Assembly: GCA_014729495.1 (NCBI GenBank)
Contig: WJJV01000038.1
Span: 1 to 22,750 of the forward strand
Source: Candidatus Woesearchaeota archaeon
GTDB lineage: Archaea; Nanobdellota; Nanobdellia; Woesearchaeales; UBA12501
Direction of reading: 5' to 3'
Length of the DNA stretch: 22,750 bases
In this document: positions 6,574-14,930 of the stretch, piece after piece
Position numbering within the stretch: the stretch's first letter is position 1
Layout: each line of letters begins with the position of its first letter
Translations under genes and position numbers: made by a program
Notes under the pieces: generated by a model
What the model saw: the letters and a program-made list of their open reading frames with translations, nothing else
Databases searched by the model: none
What the model was told of the DNA's origin: nothing

Positions 6574-8292
6574 TTACTTCTTAAGAAGCTGTTCTATTAT
6601 GGCAGCGAATGCAGGCCTTGTCACGAATACACCGAATGTGACTCCTGCCATTGTTGTGAGTGCAAATCCCCTGACCATCCCTGCTCCTGCCACAAGAAGA
6701 GGCGCCATTGCCACCATTGTGGTGATGTATGCCCCCATTATTATGAAGAATGCCTTCTTTAACTTCTGCTTCCAGTTGTATGTGACATCAGTCTTTCCTC
6801 TGAGAACTTCATCAGCTATGACTATCTGATCATCAACTCCGGTTCCTGCAGCAACTATTATTCCTGCTATAGCTGCTATGTCTATATTCCATCCAACGAG
6901 GGCTGCAAAACCCAGCATGAGTATGATCTCTGAGAGCATTGTGAATGTGACCGGAACTGAGACCTCCCATCTCCTGAACCTGATGAAGATGACTATAGCA
7001 ACTGCTGCTATTGCCACAAGCGCTATCAGGATAGCATTCTTTACAAACTCTTTCCCAAGCACAGGTGATACTCCTTCTGTCTGCACCACCTCAAGCTTCA
7101 CAGGAAGCGAACCTGTTATGAGTATTGTCTGGAGCCTCTTCATGCTCTTGAGGCAGTCCTGTTCTGCCTCCTGCTTTGTCTTTCCTGAACCCCCTCCTGT
7201 TATCTGCGGCTCAGTTATCTCCTTTCCCTTCAGATCAGCCTGTATATTAAGAGCATCAACGAGATTATTGTCAAGATACAGCTCCAGCTTCTTGCTCAGG
7301 TAGCTCTCTCCATTCTCTGTGATTACATCAAGATCCTTTGTTGCCTCTGCCTGCCTTTCTGCAGCATTAGGGCTTAGGGTTATGACAAAATAGAACCTGC
7401 ATGTCCAGCCTTCCTGGTATCTTCCATAGCCCTGAGGGTCAAGACCTGCTCTTGTTCCTGTTGTGGAGACGCTCTTTATGTCATCTCCTCCCCTGAATAC
7501 AGTCTCATTATCTATCTTTGCCTCGAATTTACCCTGCCTTGATATGAGATCCTTGACCTCTTCTTCATTTGCTCCTGCTATCTCCACAAGGATATAGCTG
7601 TTGCCTTCAAGGTCCCCCACTTCTTTGACTATTATGTCAGAAAGGCCGTATGTATTCAGCCTCTCCTTGAGGTTTGATATGACAACATTCATTTCCTGGG
7701 ATGTTATCTTGTTTTCAGGAGCGAGGATTACTCTGGTTCCTCCCTGAAGGTCAAGTCCTTTCCTTATGTTTGTTGTCGGCGCTTCGTAGATGCTGAGTCC
7801 GATATCCTGTGTGCCTATCACTTCTGTCTCTGTCTTTGGCACATCAACATACTTCTGTACAGTTCTGTTCTCAGTTATCACAGTTCCATTGACTGTGCGG
7901 TTCTCCTGTATTAGTTCCTCAACAATCTTCTGCTCTGTCTCATTCAGCACTGTGACTGCCAGTTCTGGTCTTGCAGTCAGCCTGTAAGTGTCCCTGTTTG
8001 TTGTTATCCTGATTGTCTGATTAGGCTCAAGCCCCTGTATGAATTCATAATAATCAGCCTCATTCCTTATAGGCATATCATTCATTGACCTTATGACTTC
8101 CCTGCTTCTTGGAGGCGAGTTAGGAGAAGGATTCTCTATTCCTGCAAGATATGCTGAGCTGTTCTTCTCAACACCTCTTATCGCTACCCCTTCCTGCCAG
8201 GGATTAGGATTTATTGCTATGACTGCGAATAGGAGAAATGCCAGGAGTATTATCACTCTTACTTTCTTGACTATTGCCTTAAGCTTGCTCAT
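6574..8292 (-). CDS. secD: Protein-export membrane protein SecD with an extra PDZ-like domain
   Basis: SecD works with SecF to support late steps of Sec-dependent protein export. The 572-residue protein has a first membrane segment (about residues 12-28), the conserved G-L-D-L-Q-G-G-T-R motif near 180, a long extracytoplasmic region, and a C-terminal RND-type block of five membrane segments containing G-T-G-V-D-D-Q-I-V-I-A-D-E. Unusually, about 150 residues sit between the first membrane segment and the G-L-D-L motif. They include a PDZ-like fold (G-V-A-I-R-G-V-E-K-N-S-S-A-Y-L-A-G through an I-R-I-T strand). The ATG at 8292 overlaps the secF stop by 14 nt; a GTG at 8304 would add four residues. 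Confidence 0.92.
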   Translation of the reverse strand: MSKLKAIVKKVRVIILLAFLLFAVIAINPNPWQEGVAIRGVEKNSSAYLAGIENPSPNSPPRSREVIRSMNDMPIRNEADYYEFIQGLEPNQTIRITTNRDTYRLTARPELAVTVLNETEQKIVEELIQENRTVNGTVITENRTVQKYVDVPKTETEVIGTQDIGLSIYEAPTTNIRKGLDLQGGTRVILAPENKITSQEMNVVISNLKERLNTYGLSDIIVKEVGDLEGNSYILVEIAGANEEEVKDLISRQGKFEAKIDNETVFRGGDDIKSVSTTGTRAGLDPQGYGRYQEGWTCRFYFVITLSPNAAERQAEATKDLDVITENGESYLSKKLELYLDNNLVDALNIQADLKGKEITEPQITGGGSGKTKQEAEQDCLKSMKRLQTILITGSLPVKLEVVQTEGVSPVLGKEFVKNAILIALVAIAAVAIVIFIRFRRWEVSVPVTFTMLSEIILMLGFAALVGWNIDIAAIAGIIVAAGTGVDDQIVIADEVLRGKTDVTYNWKQKLKKAFFIIMGAYITTMVAMAPLLVAGAGMVRGFALTTMAGVTFGVFVTRPAFAAIIEQLLKK

Positions 8293-9292
8293 CTTCTTTC
8301 TCACTTCTTCTCTCTATATACCATCTGAGTATGCCTGTGTTCTGGATCCATGTATTAGGAATGTCTATTATAAGTCCTATAAGGAGTATTACCATTATCT
8401 GCCTCAGGGCTTCTGACTGCGAGAGCATGATAGCCACTGTGACAGCAGCTATTGATGTTATTGTCATAGTGAGGCCTGTTTTAGCAGATGAGTATATGCT
8501 TTGCTGTAAGGTCCCCTCTTTTCTCTTGAACAGTCTTGTAGTGAGCAGTATGTCTGTGTCAACAGAATAACCTATTAGCATAAGGAGAGCTGCTATTCCT
8601 CCTGTAGATATCTTTATTCCAAGCATATTAATGACAGCGATTGTGACCACAATATCGCTCAATGCTGAGATTATCACAGCGATTGAGGGTATCGGCACCC
8701 TGAAATAGGCGAATACCACAATAGCCATTGCTATGAATGCCACTATGACAGCTATGATTGTCTGCCTGAAGAAATTTGATCCAAGGGAGGATCCGACAAA
8801 GCTGATGCTGTAATCCTCTGAACTGAGACCGAGCTGTTCCACAATCACAGACTCAAGCCTGCTTACTTCATTATTATCTGTTATATCTGCCTCTACAGTG
8901 AGGCTTCTTGAATCTCCCAGTCCTGCCAGGGTCCTGACAATGATGTCCTTATCAGGAAAAGAGCTCTCAAGGAATTCCTCAAGCTCTGGAGCGTCCATGC
9001 TTGGATCTGTTATTGTAACAGTAACACCTCCTTTCAGGCTTACTCCTTTGCTGACAAAATCTCCTGTTGTGGCTGTCTGATATCCAATCTGCACAAACCC
9101 GAGAATAAGCATCAGGAACGTGAGAATCATAAGCTTCTTGTAGTCTTTCTCATAGACAGACTGAAGCTTTCCTAGAATGCCTTCTCTTTCTTTTATTGCT
9201 TTCTCAGGCTTAGAGACCTCTTTCTCTGTCTTGAAGGCATCTTTCATATACTTCTGTCGTGCTTTCTCCCTTCTTTGACGCTTTTTAGACAT
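8279..9292 (-). CDS. secF: Protein-export membrane protein SecF
   Basis: This is a 337-residue SecF, the partner of SecD in protein export. A lysine/arginine-rich cytoplasmic N-terminus is followed by the first membrane segment near 53-70, then the V-S-L-K-G-G-V-T-V motif (the SecF version of the G-G motif). Five C-terminal membrane segments include I-G-Y-S-V-D-T-D-I-L-L-T-T-R, the SecF counterpart of the RND D-D motif. ATG at 9292 has a TATA box about 27 nt upstream and is probably leaderless; it heads the secF-secD-pyrH transcript. Confidence 0.94.
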   Translation of the reverse strand: MSKKRQRREKARQKYMKDAFKTEKEVSKPEKAIKEREGILGKLQSVYEKDYKKLMILTFLMLILGFVQIGYQTATTGDFVSKGVSLKGGVTVTITDPSMDAPELEEFLESSFPDKDIIVRTLAGLGDSRSLTVEADITDNNEVSRLESVIVEQLGLSSEDYSISFVGSSLGSNFFRQTIIAVIVAFIAMAIVVFAYFRVPIPSIAVIISALSDIVVTIAVINMLGIKISTGGIAALLMLIGYSVDTDILLTTRLFKRKEGTLQQSIYSSAKTGLTMTITSIAAVTVAIMLSQSEALRQIMVILLIGLIIDIPNTWIQNTGILRWYIERRSEKEDEQA

Positions 9293-9313
9293 ATTCCAGA
9301 AAAAATTGGGCTC

Positions 9314-9325
9314 ATTTATAAATAT
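9314..9325 (-). promoter_or_regulatory. TATA box of the secF-secD-pyrH operon
   Basis: ATATTTATAAAT on the minus strand is centred about 27 nt before the secF ATG, which suits a leaderless archaeal transcript. Confidence 0.6.
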
Positions 9326-9423
9326 TTTGAAACATCACTTATAAAGGATTTTGGGTAAATGGAGTATGTCCTTCAATACTCAATCAATAATCCATTGTCT
9401 TCTGATTGGATATCCTGCATGAT

Positions 9424-10239
9424 TCATGCATAATCATACATCATGCATTCGCTTTTAAGCGCAGGATCTGATATCTCCTCGCAGATATTCTCATTCTGAG
9501 TATAGATTGCTGTTCTCTTGAAGCACTGGTCTCTCTGCTGAAGATCGCTTATCTTAAGGCATAATGAATGATCCCGTGTTGCCTTGGAGAGCTGGTCAAA
9601 GCATGCATCCTTATATATCTCATTCGCAGTGTTCTCGCACATCTGCACTGCTCTCATTATCTTCTCATCCTGGCTGGCATTTATGACCTCATACACCTTC
9701 TCTACTCTGTCAAATTCTGTCTCCTCTGGTTCTGGTATCTCTGGAGGAGTCTCCTGTTCCTGCTCTGTTTCCTCTTCTTCCTCAATATCAACAACAGGAG
9801 CTATGCCCACATCATCTTCAGAATCAAGCTCCTGCTCATCATCACCTTCATCAAAGCTGACACCTGGTGTGTCATCTGAAGGGCTGACAATGAAATAAAG
9901 AATTCCTCCTATTATTATCAGTACAGCTATCACTGCTATGACAGGGATGTTAGTGCTCTTCTTTGCGCCTGACTTCATAGCTTTATCCACCTCTTCTGGC
10001 TGGTAACCATATGACAAGAGCCTTGCCCTTATATCATTGATATTATAACCAGCATTTATTTCCTGATTTATATAACTTTTGATTGAATCAAGCCTGTCAT
10101 GCTCAACAGCCTCAGCTATCTTCCCTACTTGGGAGGAGTCATAGCCCTGATCCAAAAGAAAATTCTTTATGTAATCAAGAGAATATCCTTTTCTTATCTG
10201 GTTCTGCACATAGTCCATCAATGCAGGGTCATAATCCAT
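9424..10239 (-). CDS. Single-pass membrane protein with three C-x11-C repeats; function unknown
   Basis: I do not recognise a named family. About 271 residues fall into clear parts. Two 36-residue repeats (about 11-46 and 57-92), each with a pattern Y-I-x3-I-x2-G-Y and later a G-Y, form a predicted helical cytoplasmic domain. A membrane segment spans about 100-119, followed by a very acidic linker (125-178, rich in D, E, Q and P). The C-terminal domain has cysteines near 202, 214, 228, 240, 254 and 266, spaced 12-14-12-14-12. That is three 26-residue units with one C-x11-C pair each, probably disulfide-linked helical hairpins outside the cell. GAGGTG about 5 nt upstream favours the second of two adjacent ATG codons (10239). 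A TATA-like AAATATATAA lies about 105 nt upstream, implying a leader of 70-80 nt. Confidence 0.75.
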   Translation of the reverse strand: MDYDPALMDYVQNQIRKGYSLDYIKNFLLDQGYDSSQVGKIAEAVEHDRLDSIKSYINQEINAGYNINDIRARLLSYGYQPEEVDKAMKSGAKKSTNIPVIAVIAVLIIIGGILYFIVSPSDDTPGVSFDEGDDEQELDSEDDVGIAPVVDIEEEEETEQEQETPPEIPEPEETEFDRVEKVYEVINASQDEKIMRAVQMCENTANEIYKDACFDQLSKATRDHSLCLKISDLQQRDQCFKRTAIYTQNENICEEISDPALKSECMMYDYA

Positions 10240-10340
10240 CATCCACCTCTTTTTTTACCATGCCTTCATCAGCTTCAGGTAAATCCTTATAGCTGGTCCT
10301 GGCAAGGAACTTTATCTTAGAGTCATTAATATATCTTGTT

Positions 10341-10350
10341 TTATATATTT
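10341..10350 (-). promoter_or_regulatory. Candidate TATA box for the C-x11-C repeat protein
   Basis: AAATATATAA on the minus strand is the best TATA-like sequence upstream of the gene at 9424-10239. It would start a transcript with an untranslated leader of roughly 75 nt, unlike the leaderless pattern of its neighbours. Confidence 0.35.
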
Positions 10351-10383
10351 TTTGGGAAAAAAGAAAAAGACAGGCTTTTGGAA

Positions 10384-12009
10384 TCATGCTTTGCTTTTTA
10401 TGCATGCTTTGATAAGGCCGTCAAATAATGGAGCTGGTTCTGTAGGCCTGGACTTGAACTCAGGATGAGCCTGGGTGGCCACAAAATAAGGATGCCCAGA
10501 TATCTCAAGGAATTCCATCAGTATTCCATCAGGGCTTTTTCCAGAGAATCTCAGGCCTTCTTTCTCAAGCTTCTCAATATATTCAGGATTGACCTCATAA
10601 CGATGCCTGTGCCTCTCAGATACAATCTCTTCTCCATACAGCTCCATGACTTTAGTTCCTTTAGCCAGCTTTGCCTTATAACCGCCAAGCCTCATGGTGC
10701 CTCCATAATGGGATTCCTCAATGATCTGCTTCTGCTCTGGAAGTATGTCAATAACAGGATTCTTTGCATTCTCATCAACCTCAGTTGAACTGGCTCCTTC
10801 CAGTCCGCATACATTCCTTGCGAACTCAATCACAGCAAGCTGCATTCCATAGCAGAGTCCGAGAAACGGGATGCTGTTCTCTCTTGCATAGCAGATAGCC
10901 TCTATTTTCCCTTCCACTCCGCTTGATCCGAATCCTCCAGGAACTATTATTCCGTCAAAATCATCAAGCTTTGAAAGGCTCTTCTCATCGTTCTCAAACT
11001 GCTTTGAGTCGACCCACACTATCTCAGGAACACTGCTGTTATGCCAGCAGGCATGCTTTATAGATTCTATCACAGATATGTAAGAGTCCTCAAGCGTGAA
11101 GTCACCTATATCAAAGTACTTCCCGATTATACCTATCTTTATCTTCCTATCAGCTTTCTTTATCTTCTCAACGAGCTCCTCCCACTCTTTCATGGTGTCC
11201 TTCTTGTATTCAAGCCCGAACTTCTCAAGTATCTTGCTGCAGAGTGTCTGTTTCTCAAACAGAAGGGGAACCTCATAGATATATTTGACATCAGGTGCAG
11301 ATATGACATCCTCTGGTCTCACATTTCCCATAAGGGATATCTTCTGCTTCCTCACCTCATCAATAGGCTTCTTTGATCTTGCCATCACAAAATCAGGCTG
11401 TATTCCCATTGAGTTGAGATCCCTTATGCTTCTCTGGAGAGGCTTTGTCTTCATCTCTCCCAGATTTCCAGGGATTGGAAGATAGCCTACATGCACATAT
11501 ATCACAGCATCTCCCTCCAGCTTCATCTCTCTCAGCGCCTCTATGAAAAGCGCATTCTGATAATCACCTACAGTTCCTCCCACCTCTATCAGGCAGAAGT
11601 CAGCCTTCATGGAATCGCATGTCGCTCTTATCCTTCTCTTTATCTCCTGGGGAATGTGGGGTATTACCTCTACGCACTTGCCATTGTACTCAAGATTCCT
11701 CTCCTTGTGTATCACAGTCTCATAAACCTGTCCTGTTGTTATGTTCTGGTCCTTGAGAAGGTTCTCGCTAAGGAATCTCTCGTAAGTGCCGAGATCCTGG
11801 TCAGTCTCTCCGCCATCCTCTGTCACAAAGACCTCGCCATGCTCTGTTGGCCTCATTGTTCCTGCATCTATGTTTATGTAAGGATCTATCTTGATAGCGG
11901 TCACCTTATAACCCTGGTTCTTGATTAGGCGTGCTATAGAAGCAGTGCATGTGCCCTTTCCTACCCCAGAAAGGACCCCTCCAGTCACAACAATCAATTT
12001 TGTGTGCAT
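10384..12009 (-). CDS. pyrG: CTP synthase
   Basis: This 541-residue enzyme makes CTP from UTP, ATP and glutamine, the step after UMP kinase and UDP phosphorylation. The synthetase domain (1-270) has the P-loop-like G-G-V-L-S-G-V-G-K-G-T, K-I-D-P-Y-I-N-I-D-A-G-T-M and H-G-E-V-F-V-T-E-D-G-G-E-T-D. The glutaminase domain (about 290-541) has G-G-F-G at 358-361, the nucleophile C386 in G-L-C-Y-G-M-Q, and H515/E517 in A-H-P-E-F. All key residues are present and the length is normal. ATG at 12009 has a TATA box about 27 nt upstream. The gene diverges from the rhomboid gene. Confidence 0.97.
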   Translation of the reverse strand: MHTKLIVVTGGVLSGVGKGTCTASIARLIKNQGYKVTAIKIDPYINIDAGTMRPTEHGEVFVTEDGGETDQDLGTYERFLSENLLKDQNITTGQVYETVIHKERNLEYNGKCVEVIPHIPQEIKRRIRATCDSMKADFCLIEVGGTVGDYQNALFIEALREMKLEGDAVIYVHVGYLPIPGNLGEMKTKPLQRSIRDLNSMGIQPDFVMARSKKPIDEVRKQKISLMGNVRPEDVISAPDVKYIYEVPLLFEKQTLCSKILEKFGLEYKKDTMKEWEELVEKIKKADRKIKIGIIGKYFDIGDFTLEDSYISVIESIKHACWHNSSVPEIVWVDSKQFENDEKSLSKLDDFDGIIVPGGFGSSGVEGKIEAICYARENSIPFLGLCYGMQLAVIEFARNVCGLEGASSTEVDENAKNPVIDILPEQKQIIEESHYGGTMRLGGYKAKLAKGTKVMELYGEEIVSERHRHRYEVNPEYIEKLEKEGLRFSGKSPDGILMEFLEISGHPYFVATQAHPEFKSRPTEPAPLFDGLIKACIKSKA

Positions 12010-12030
12010 TATCTAGGTAGGATTATGGTT

Positions 12031-12040
12031 TTATTTAAAG
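12031..12040 (-). promoter_or_regulatory. TATA box of pyrG
   Basis: CTTTAAATAA on the minus strand is centred about 27 nt before the pyrG ATG, which fits a leaderless start. Confidence 0.55.
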
Positions 12041-12104
12041 TTTGTTGTTGCAGAAAATACCCATCTGATTCGCCTCTCTACAAAACACTTCTCAGCACAA
12101 AACC

Positions 12105-12114
12105 TTTATAAATT
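12105..12114 (+). promoter_or_regulatory. TATA box of the rhomboid protease gene
   Basis: TTTATAAATT is centred about 26 nt before the ATG at 12135. No ribosome site lies between them, so a leaderless transcript is likely. Confidence 0.6.
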
Positions 12115-12134
12115 GTTTTTCTTCTGGATAATCC

Positions 12135-12851
12135 ATGAGAAGATTTACAGGTTTCAGAAGCGCAGCTCTTGTGATAATAGGCATAAACGTATTCTTATTC
12201 ATGCTGCAGATGATCATGGGAGACTGGTTCACAACATACTTCATGTTTGACTCAACAGGGTTCCTTTCAAGACCCTGGATGCTGCTGACACATATGTTCC
12301 TTCATGGAGGGCCTTATCATCTGCTCTTCAATATGTATGCCCTTCTGCTCTTCGGCCCTCTTGTCGAGAGCAGGATAGGATCAAAGAGATTCCTGTTGAT
12401 ATACTTCCTTTCTGGAATACTGGCTGCAGCAGGGTATCTGGCTCTGCCTACCAAGGCTCTTGGAGCAAGCGGAGCTGTCATGGGAATAATAGGAGTCACT
12501 GTGATGCTCATGCCTAATCTCAGGCTGCTTTTCTTCTTTGTGATACCAATGACACTGAGGACAGCTGCATTCTTCTTTGTCATAATAGACCTTTGGGGCG
12601 TGTTCTTCCAACCAGGTGTTGCGAATTTCGCGCATCTTGTGGGACTCGCATGCGGACTGGGATACGGAGCATACCTTCTCAAGAAGAAAGGAAAGTTCTC
12701 TGATAATCTGATAGCAAGAAGCGCTGCAATGATTTCAGGCAAAAAATCAGCATCCCATAAGGGATCTCATGGAAGCAGCAGAAAGACAAAGACTGGCATG
12801 GAACTTAGCAAGAAGGATATGGACGATTATCTCAGGTACGGAAGATTATAA
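12135..12851 (+). CDS. Rhomboid family intramembrane serine protease
   Basis: This 238-residue protease has about six membrane segments. The family cuts membrane proteins within or next to a membrane segment. The catalytic serine is S112 in G-A-S-G-A, and the catalytic histidine is H167 in N-F-A-H-L-V-G. The H-M-F-L-H-G-G-P-Y-H-L-L-F-N-M segment at 53-67 is the conserved loop-1/TM2 region of rhomboids. After the last membrane segment comes a basic, serine-rich cytoplasmic tail of about 50 residues ending near D-D-Y-L-R-Y-G. It is the only plus-strand gene in the right half of the window and sits next to a large block of anchored surface proteins, some of which could be substrates, though nothing in the sequence proves this. 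Confidence 0.93.
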   Translation: MRRFTGFRSAALVIIGINVFLFMLQMIMGDWFTTYFMFDSTGFLSRPWMLLTHMFLHGGPYHLLFNMYALLLFGPLVESRIGSKRFLLIYFLSGILAAAGYLALPTKALGASGAVMGIIGVTVMLMPNLRLLFFFVIPMTLRTAAFFFVIIDLWGVFFQPGVANFAHLVGLACGLGYGAYLLKKKGKFSDNLIARSAAMISGKKSASHKGSHGSSRKTKTGMELSKKDMDDYLRYGRL

Positions 12852-12926
12852 TCTATGTATCTAATCTATGTATCAAGTCACTGATATCTCTGTTGCATTC
12901 CTTTTCTGTTCTCATCTTCTGTATTC

Positions 12927-13997
12927 TCAATCTTCTTTCTTTCTTGCTCTCCTTATTGTTATTATGACAGTTATGATCAATCCAAGTATCACTATCAGAA
13001 GTAGGGCATCGCCTGTCCTGGGCAGGAGCACCCCTTTGTACGGACTTACTTCCCTTGATATGCTGAACCCTTTTCTGGCATAAGCTGCATGCACAGAATC
13101 ATAGACAATATCTATATCAAGGGTGTATTCTCCATCATCAATATCAGTTATGTTGAATGTCTTTGTGTACTCTTTCTCGTCAGCAACTCTTATGATCTCT
13201 GATTCTCTCATTATTATATCCTCTTCCTCATCCATAACCATGTATGTGACATTCACATCTATCTCTTGAGCCCTTGAATTGATTATCTTTATTTCTGCGA
13301 TGAGGGAATCACCTTCAATATAAGCATCTATCAGTTCCACACTTATGCCTAATAACGGTTTTCTGCAATCTCTTGTCTCAGGGGGCTTGTTCTCCTGCGT
13401 TCCGCAGCTGTTGCTGTCCCTGCATTCTCTTGTCTGCATGCCTGATGGAGGGCATACTTCAGGCTTCCAGTCAGTGCATTCCCACCTTTCCTGGCATTCC
13501 AGAGGGATTCCTGAGCCGTATGCAGGAGCAGTCGGAGCTGCCTCCTCTTCTTCATCCTCTGCTTCAGAAGTGAAATGCAGATCAATATACTCTGTCTCTC
13601 CTTCCTCACTTGCTTTTACAGTGGCTGTCTCTGCAGCCTGAAGAGATCCGAGCCTGAAGCTTATTGTCTCAAGGGTTGTCTCATCATATGTCACACCTTC
13701 ATCATAAGCTGTTGAAGCATCATCCCATTCAATGCCCAGCTTGTGGAAAAAGCCGTTGCCGTACTCAAGAGTGAACTCATCCATCTTTAGGCTGTTGCTG
13801 TTAGCCCAGATGCTCACAGTCATTCCATCAGGAGCTGGGGATCCGTCAAGATATGCCATTCCCCTGAACTCAACAGGCCTTTTAGGAGGGCTCTGGCCAT
13901 AAGCTACGCTTCCCATCACTGATATAATGAGGATCATGATGCTTAGTAAGCACATTGTCTTCAATGTTCCATCATTCTTTTCACTAATGAACATCAT
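12927..13997 (-). CDS. Surface protein with thrombospondin-like Cys module and C-terminal LPRTG plus membrane segment
   Basis: This secreted, anchored protein has about 356 residues. A signal peptide ends near A-Y-G-Q. It is followed by a carboxypeptidase-regulatory-like beta domain (F-R-G-M-A-Y-L-D-G-S-P-A-P-D-G), an acidic linker, and a Cys-rich module resembling a thrombospondin type-1 repeat (W-E-C-T-D-W, then Q-T-R-E-C-R-D, then E-T-R-D-C). A further beta domain precedes L-P-R-T-G-D, a hydrophobic stretch and R-R-A-R-K-K. That ending matches the layout of a sortase substrate but could simply be a membrane anchor. Start choice is uncertain: ATG at 13997 overlaps the stop of the upstream gene and GGGG lies about 9 nt before it; 14015 and 13955 are alternatives. 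It is the last gene of the minus-strand surface block. Confidence 0.75.
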   Translation of the reverse strand: MMFISEKNDGTLKTMCLLSIMILIISVMGSVAYGQSPPKRPVEFRGMAYLDGSPAPDGMTVSIWANSNSLKMDEFTLEYGNGFFHKLGIEWDDASTAYDEGVTYDETTLETISFRLGSLQAAETATVKASEEGETEYIDLHFTSEAEDEEEEAAPTAPAYGSGIPLECQERWECTDWKPEVCPPSGMQTRECRDSNSCGTQENKPPETRDCRKPLLGISVELIDAYIEGDSLIAEIKIINSRAQEIDVNVTYMVMDEEEDIIMRESEIIRVADEKEYTKTFNITDIDDGEYTLDIDIVYDSVHAAYARKGFSISREVSPYKGVLLPRTGDALLLIVILGLIITVIITIRRARKKED

Positions 13998-14865
13998 CTG
14001 CCTTAGCCCCTTCATCTATCTTTGGATTCTTTTGATAGTTCTGCATTATGTTGCGGATCTTATTCTTCATCATATCTATCTCCTCAATAAGGCTCTGCAC
14101 TTCATCTATCCAGCTTGGAGTGAGATCAATGGCAAGATTGCCTTTTGTTATCCTGTCTGTTTCTCTGGTTAGCCTGGAAACCTCTTTTGTCAGAAGATAT
14201 GTTATTATCATCGCCATTATCACCACCAATGTGATTGATACAATATTCTGTATTATGGATAACTCAATGAACTCGCTGATGCTGGTATGTGAGATATTGG
14301 AGATATAGAAGTATCTTATTATAATCCCTGAAGTCAGCACCACTATGGTCATTATTCCATAGTATGATGCAGCCAGCACTTTCATGCTGATAAGGAATGA
14401 TGGCTCTTCATTAGATGTTATAGGATGTGATATCTTGTATGAATCCTTATTCATTCCTGACTTACTGGTTCTGCCTTTCCCTCCTTTTTTGTTGTTTGAT
14501 TTATCATTTATCCTAAGTTTTGCAAGCTTGAAGCTTATCATAGTCCTCTTCATGGACTCTATGAGCTCATTTATCTCTCTTATCCTGCTGTATCTGATAT
14601 TCACATCTATCTCTCCCCTGTTTATCCTGCGTATGTTTCTTCTTATGCGCTCTATGCCTCTGACAAGCATACTTCCACCATAGATCCCAATGACTGCAGA
14701 AAGCCCAAGCACAATTGCCCCGGCGAACACGCTGTTCAGAATGAAATCCTGCAAAGCAAATCCTTCAATATCCATTATCCTGAAATATCTTATTATAGCA
14801 GATATGAGAAAGCCTGTGAAAGCCACTGCCATGACCATGATTATGTTGAATGTCTTGAACTTCAT
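13984..14865 (-). CDS. Membrane protein with two TM-TM-HAMP modules and no effector domain
   Basis: The 293-residue protein is an internal duplication. Module 1 has membrane segments near 8-25 and 43-63, then a HAMP-like helical pair at about 65-112 (R-I-N-R-G-E-I-D-V-N between the helices). A basic linker at 118-140 leads to module 2, with membrane segments near 168-185 and 204-224 and a HAMP-like pair at 225-272 (R-I-T-K-G-N-L-A-I-D-L). The first segments of both modules end in I-I-R-Y-F-x-I. HAMP domains normally pass a signal from an outer sensor to an inner kinase or methyl-accepting domain, but neither is present; the protein ends about 20 residues after HAMP 2. It may scaffold or signal to a partner. 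A GAGGT lies about 11 nt upstream of ATG. Confidence 0.7.
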   Translation of the reverse strand: MKFKTFNIIMVMAVAFTGFLISAIIRYFRIMDIEGFALQDFILNSVFAGAIVLGLSAVIGIYGGSMLVRGIERIRRNIRRINRGEIDVNIRYSRIREINELIESMKRTMISFKLAKLRINDKSNNKKGGKGRTSKSGMNKDSYKISHPITSNEEPSFLISMKVLAASYYGIMTIVVLTSGIIIRYFYISNISHTSISEFIELSIIQNIVSITLVVIMAMIITYLLTKEVSRLTRETDRITKGNLAIDLTPSWIDEVQSLIEEIDMMKNKIRNIMQNYQKNPKIDEGAKADDVH

Positions 14866-14930
14866 GTTCTATCTATACCTCAATTATCATCTATTCCTGC
14901 ATAAGTTCTGCATTAAGATGGACTCAAGCA

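Noticed and set aside
6878..7303. Plus-strand open frame of 141 codons inside secD
   Set aside because: It is antisense to conserved SecD membrane segments and reads as a low-complexity mirror of them.
9568..9898. Two overlapping plus-strand open frames of about 100 codons
   Set aside because: They are antisense to the acidic linker of the C-x11-C protein, whose E/D codons give long antisense frames rich in S, C and L.
12041..12052. Another copy of the GTTGTTGC element end near pyrG
   Set aside because: Only the short GTTGTTGC core matches, with no partner repeat, so chance is enough.
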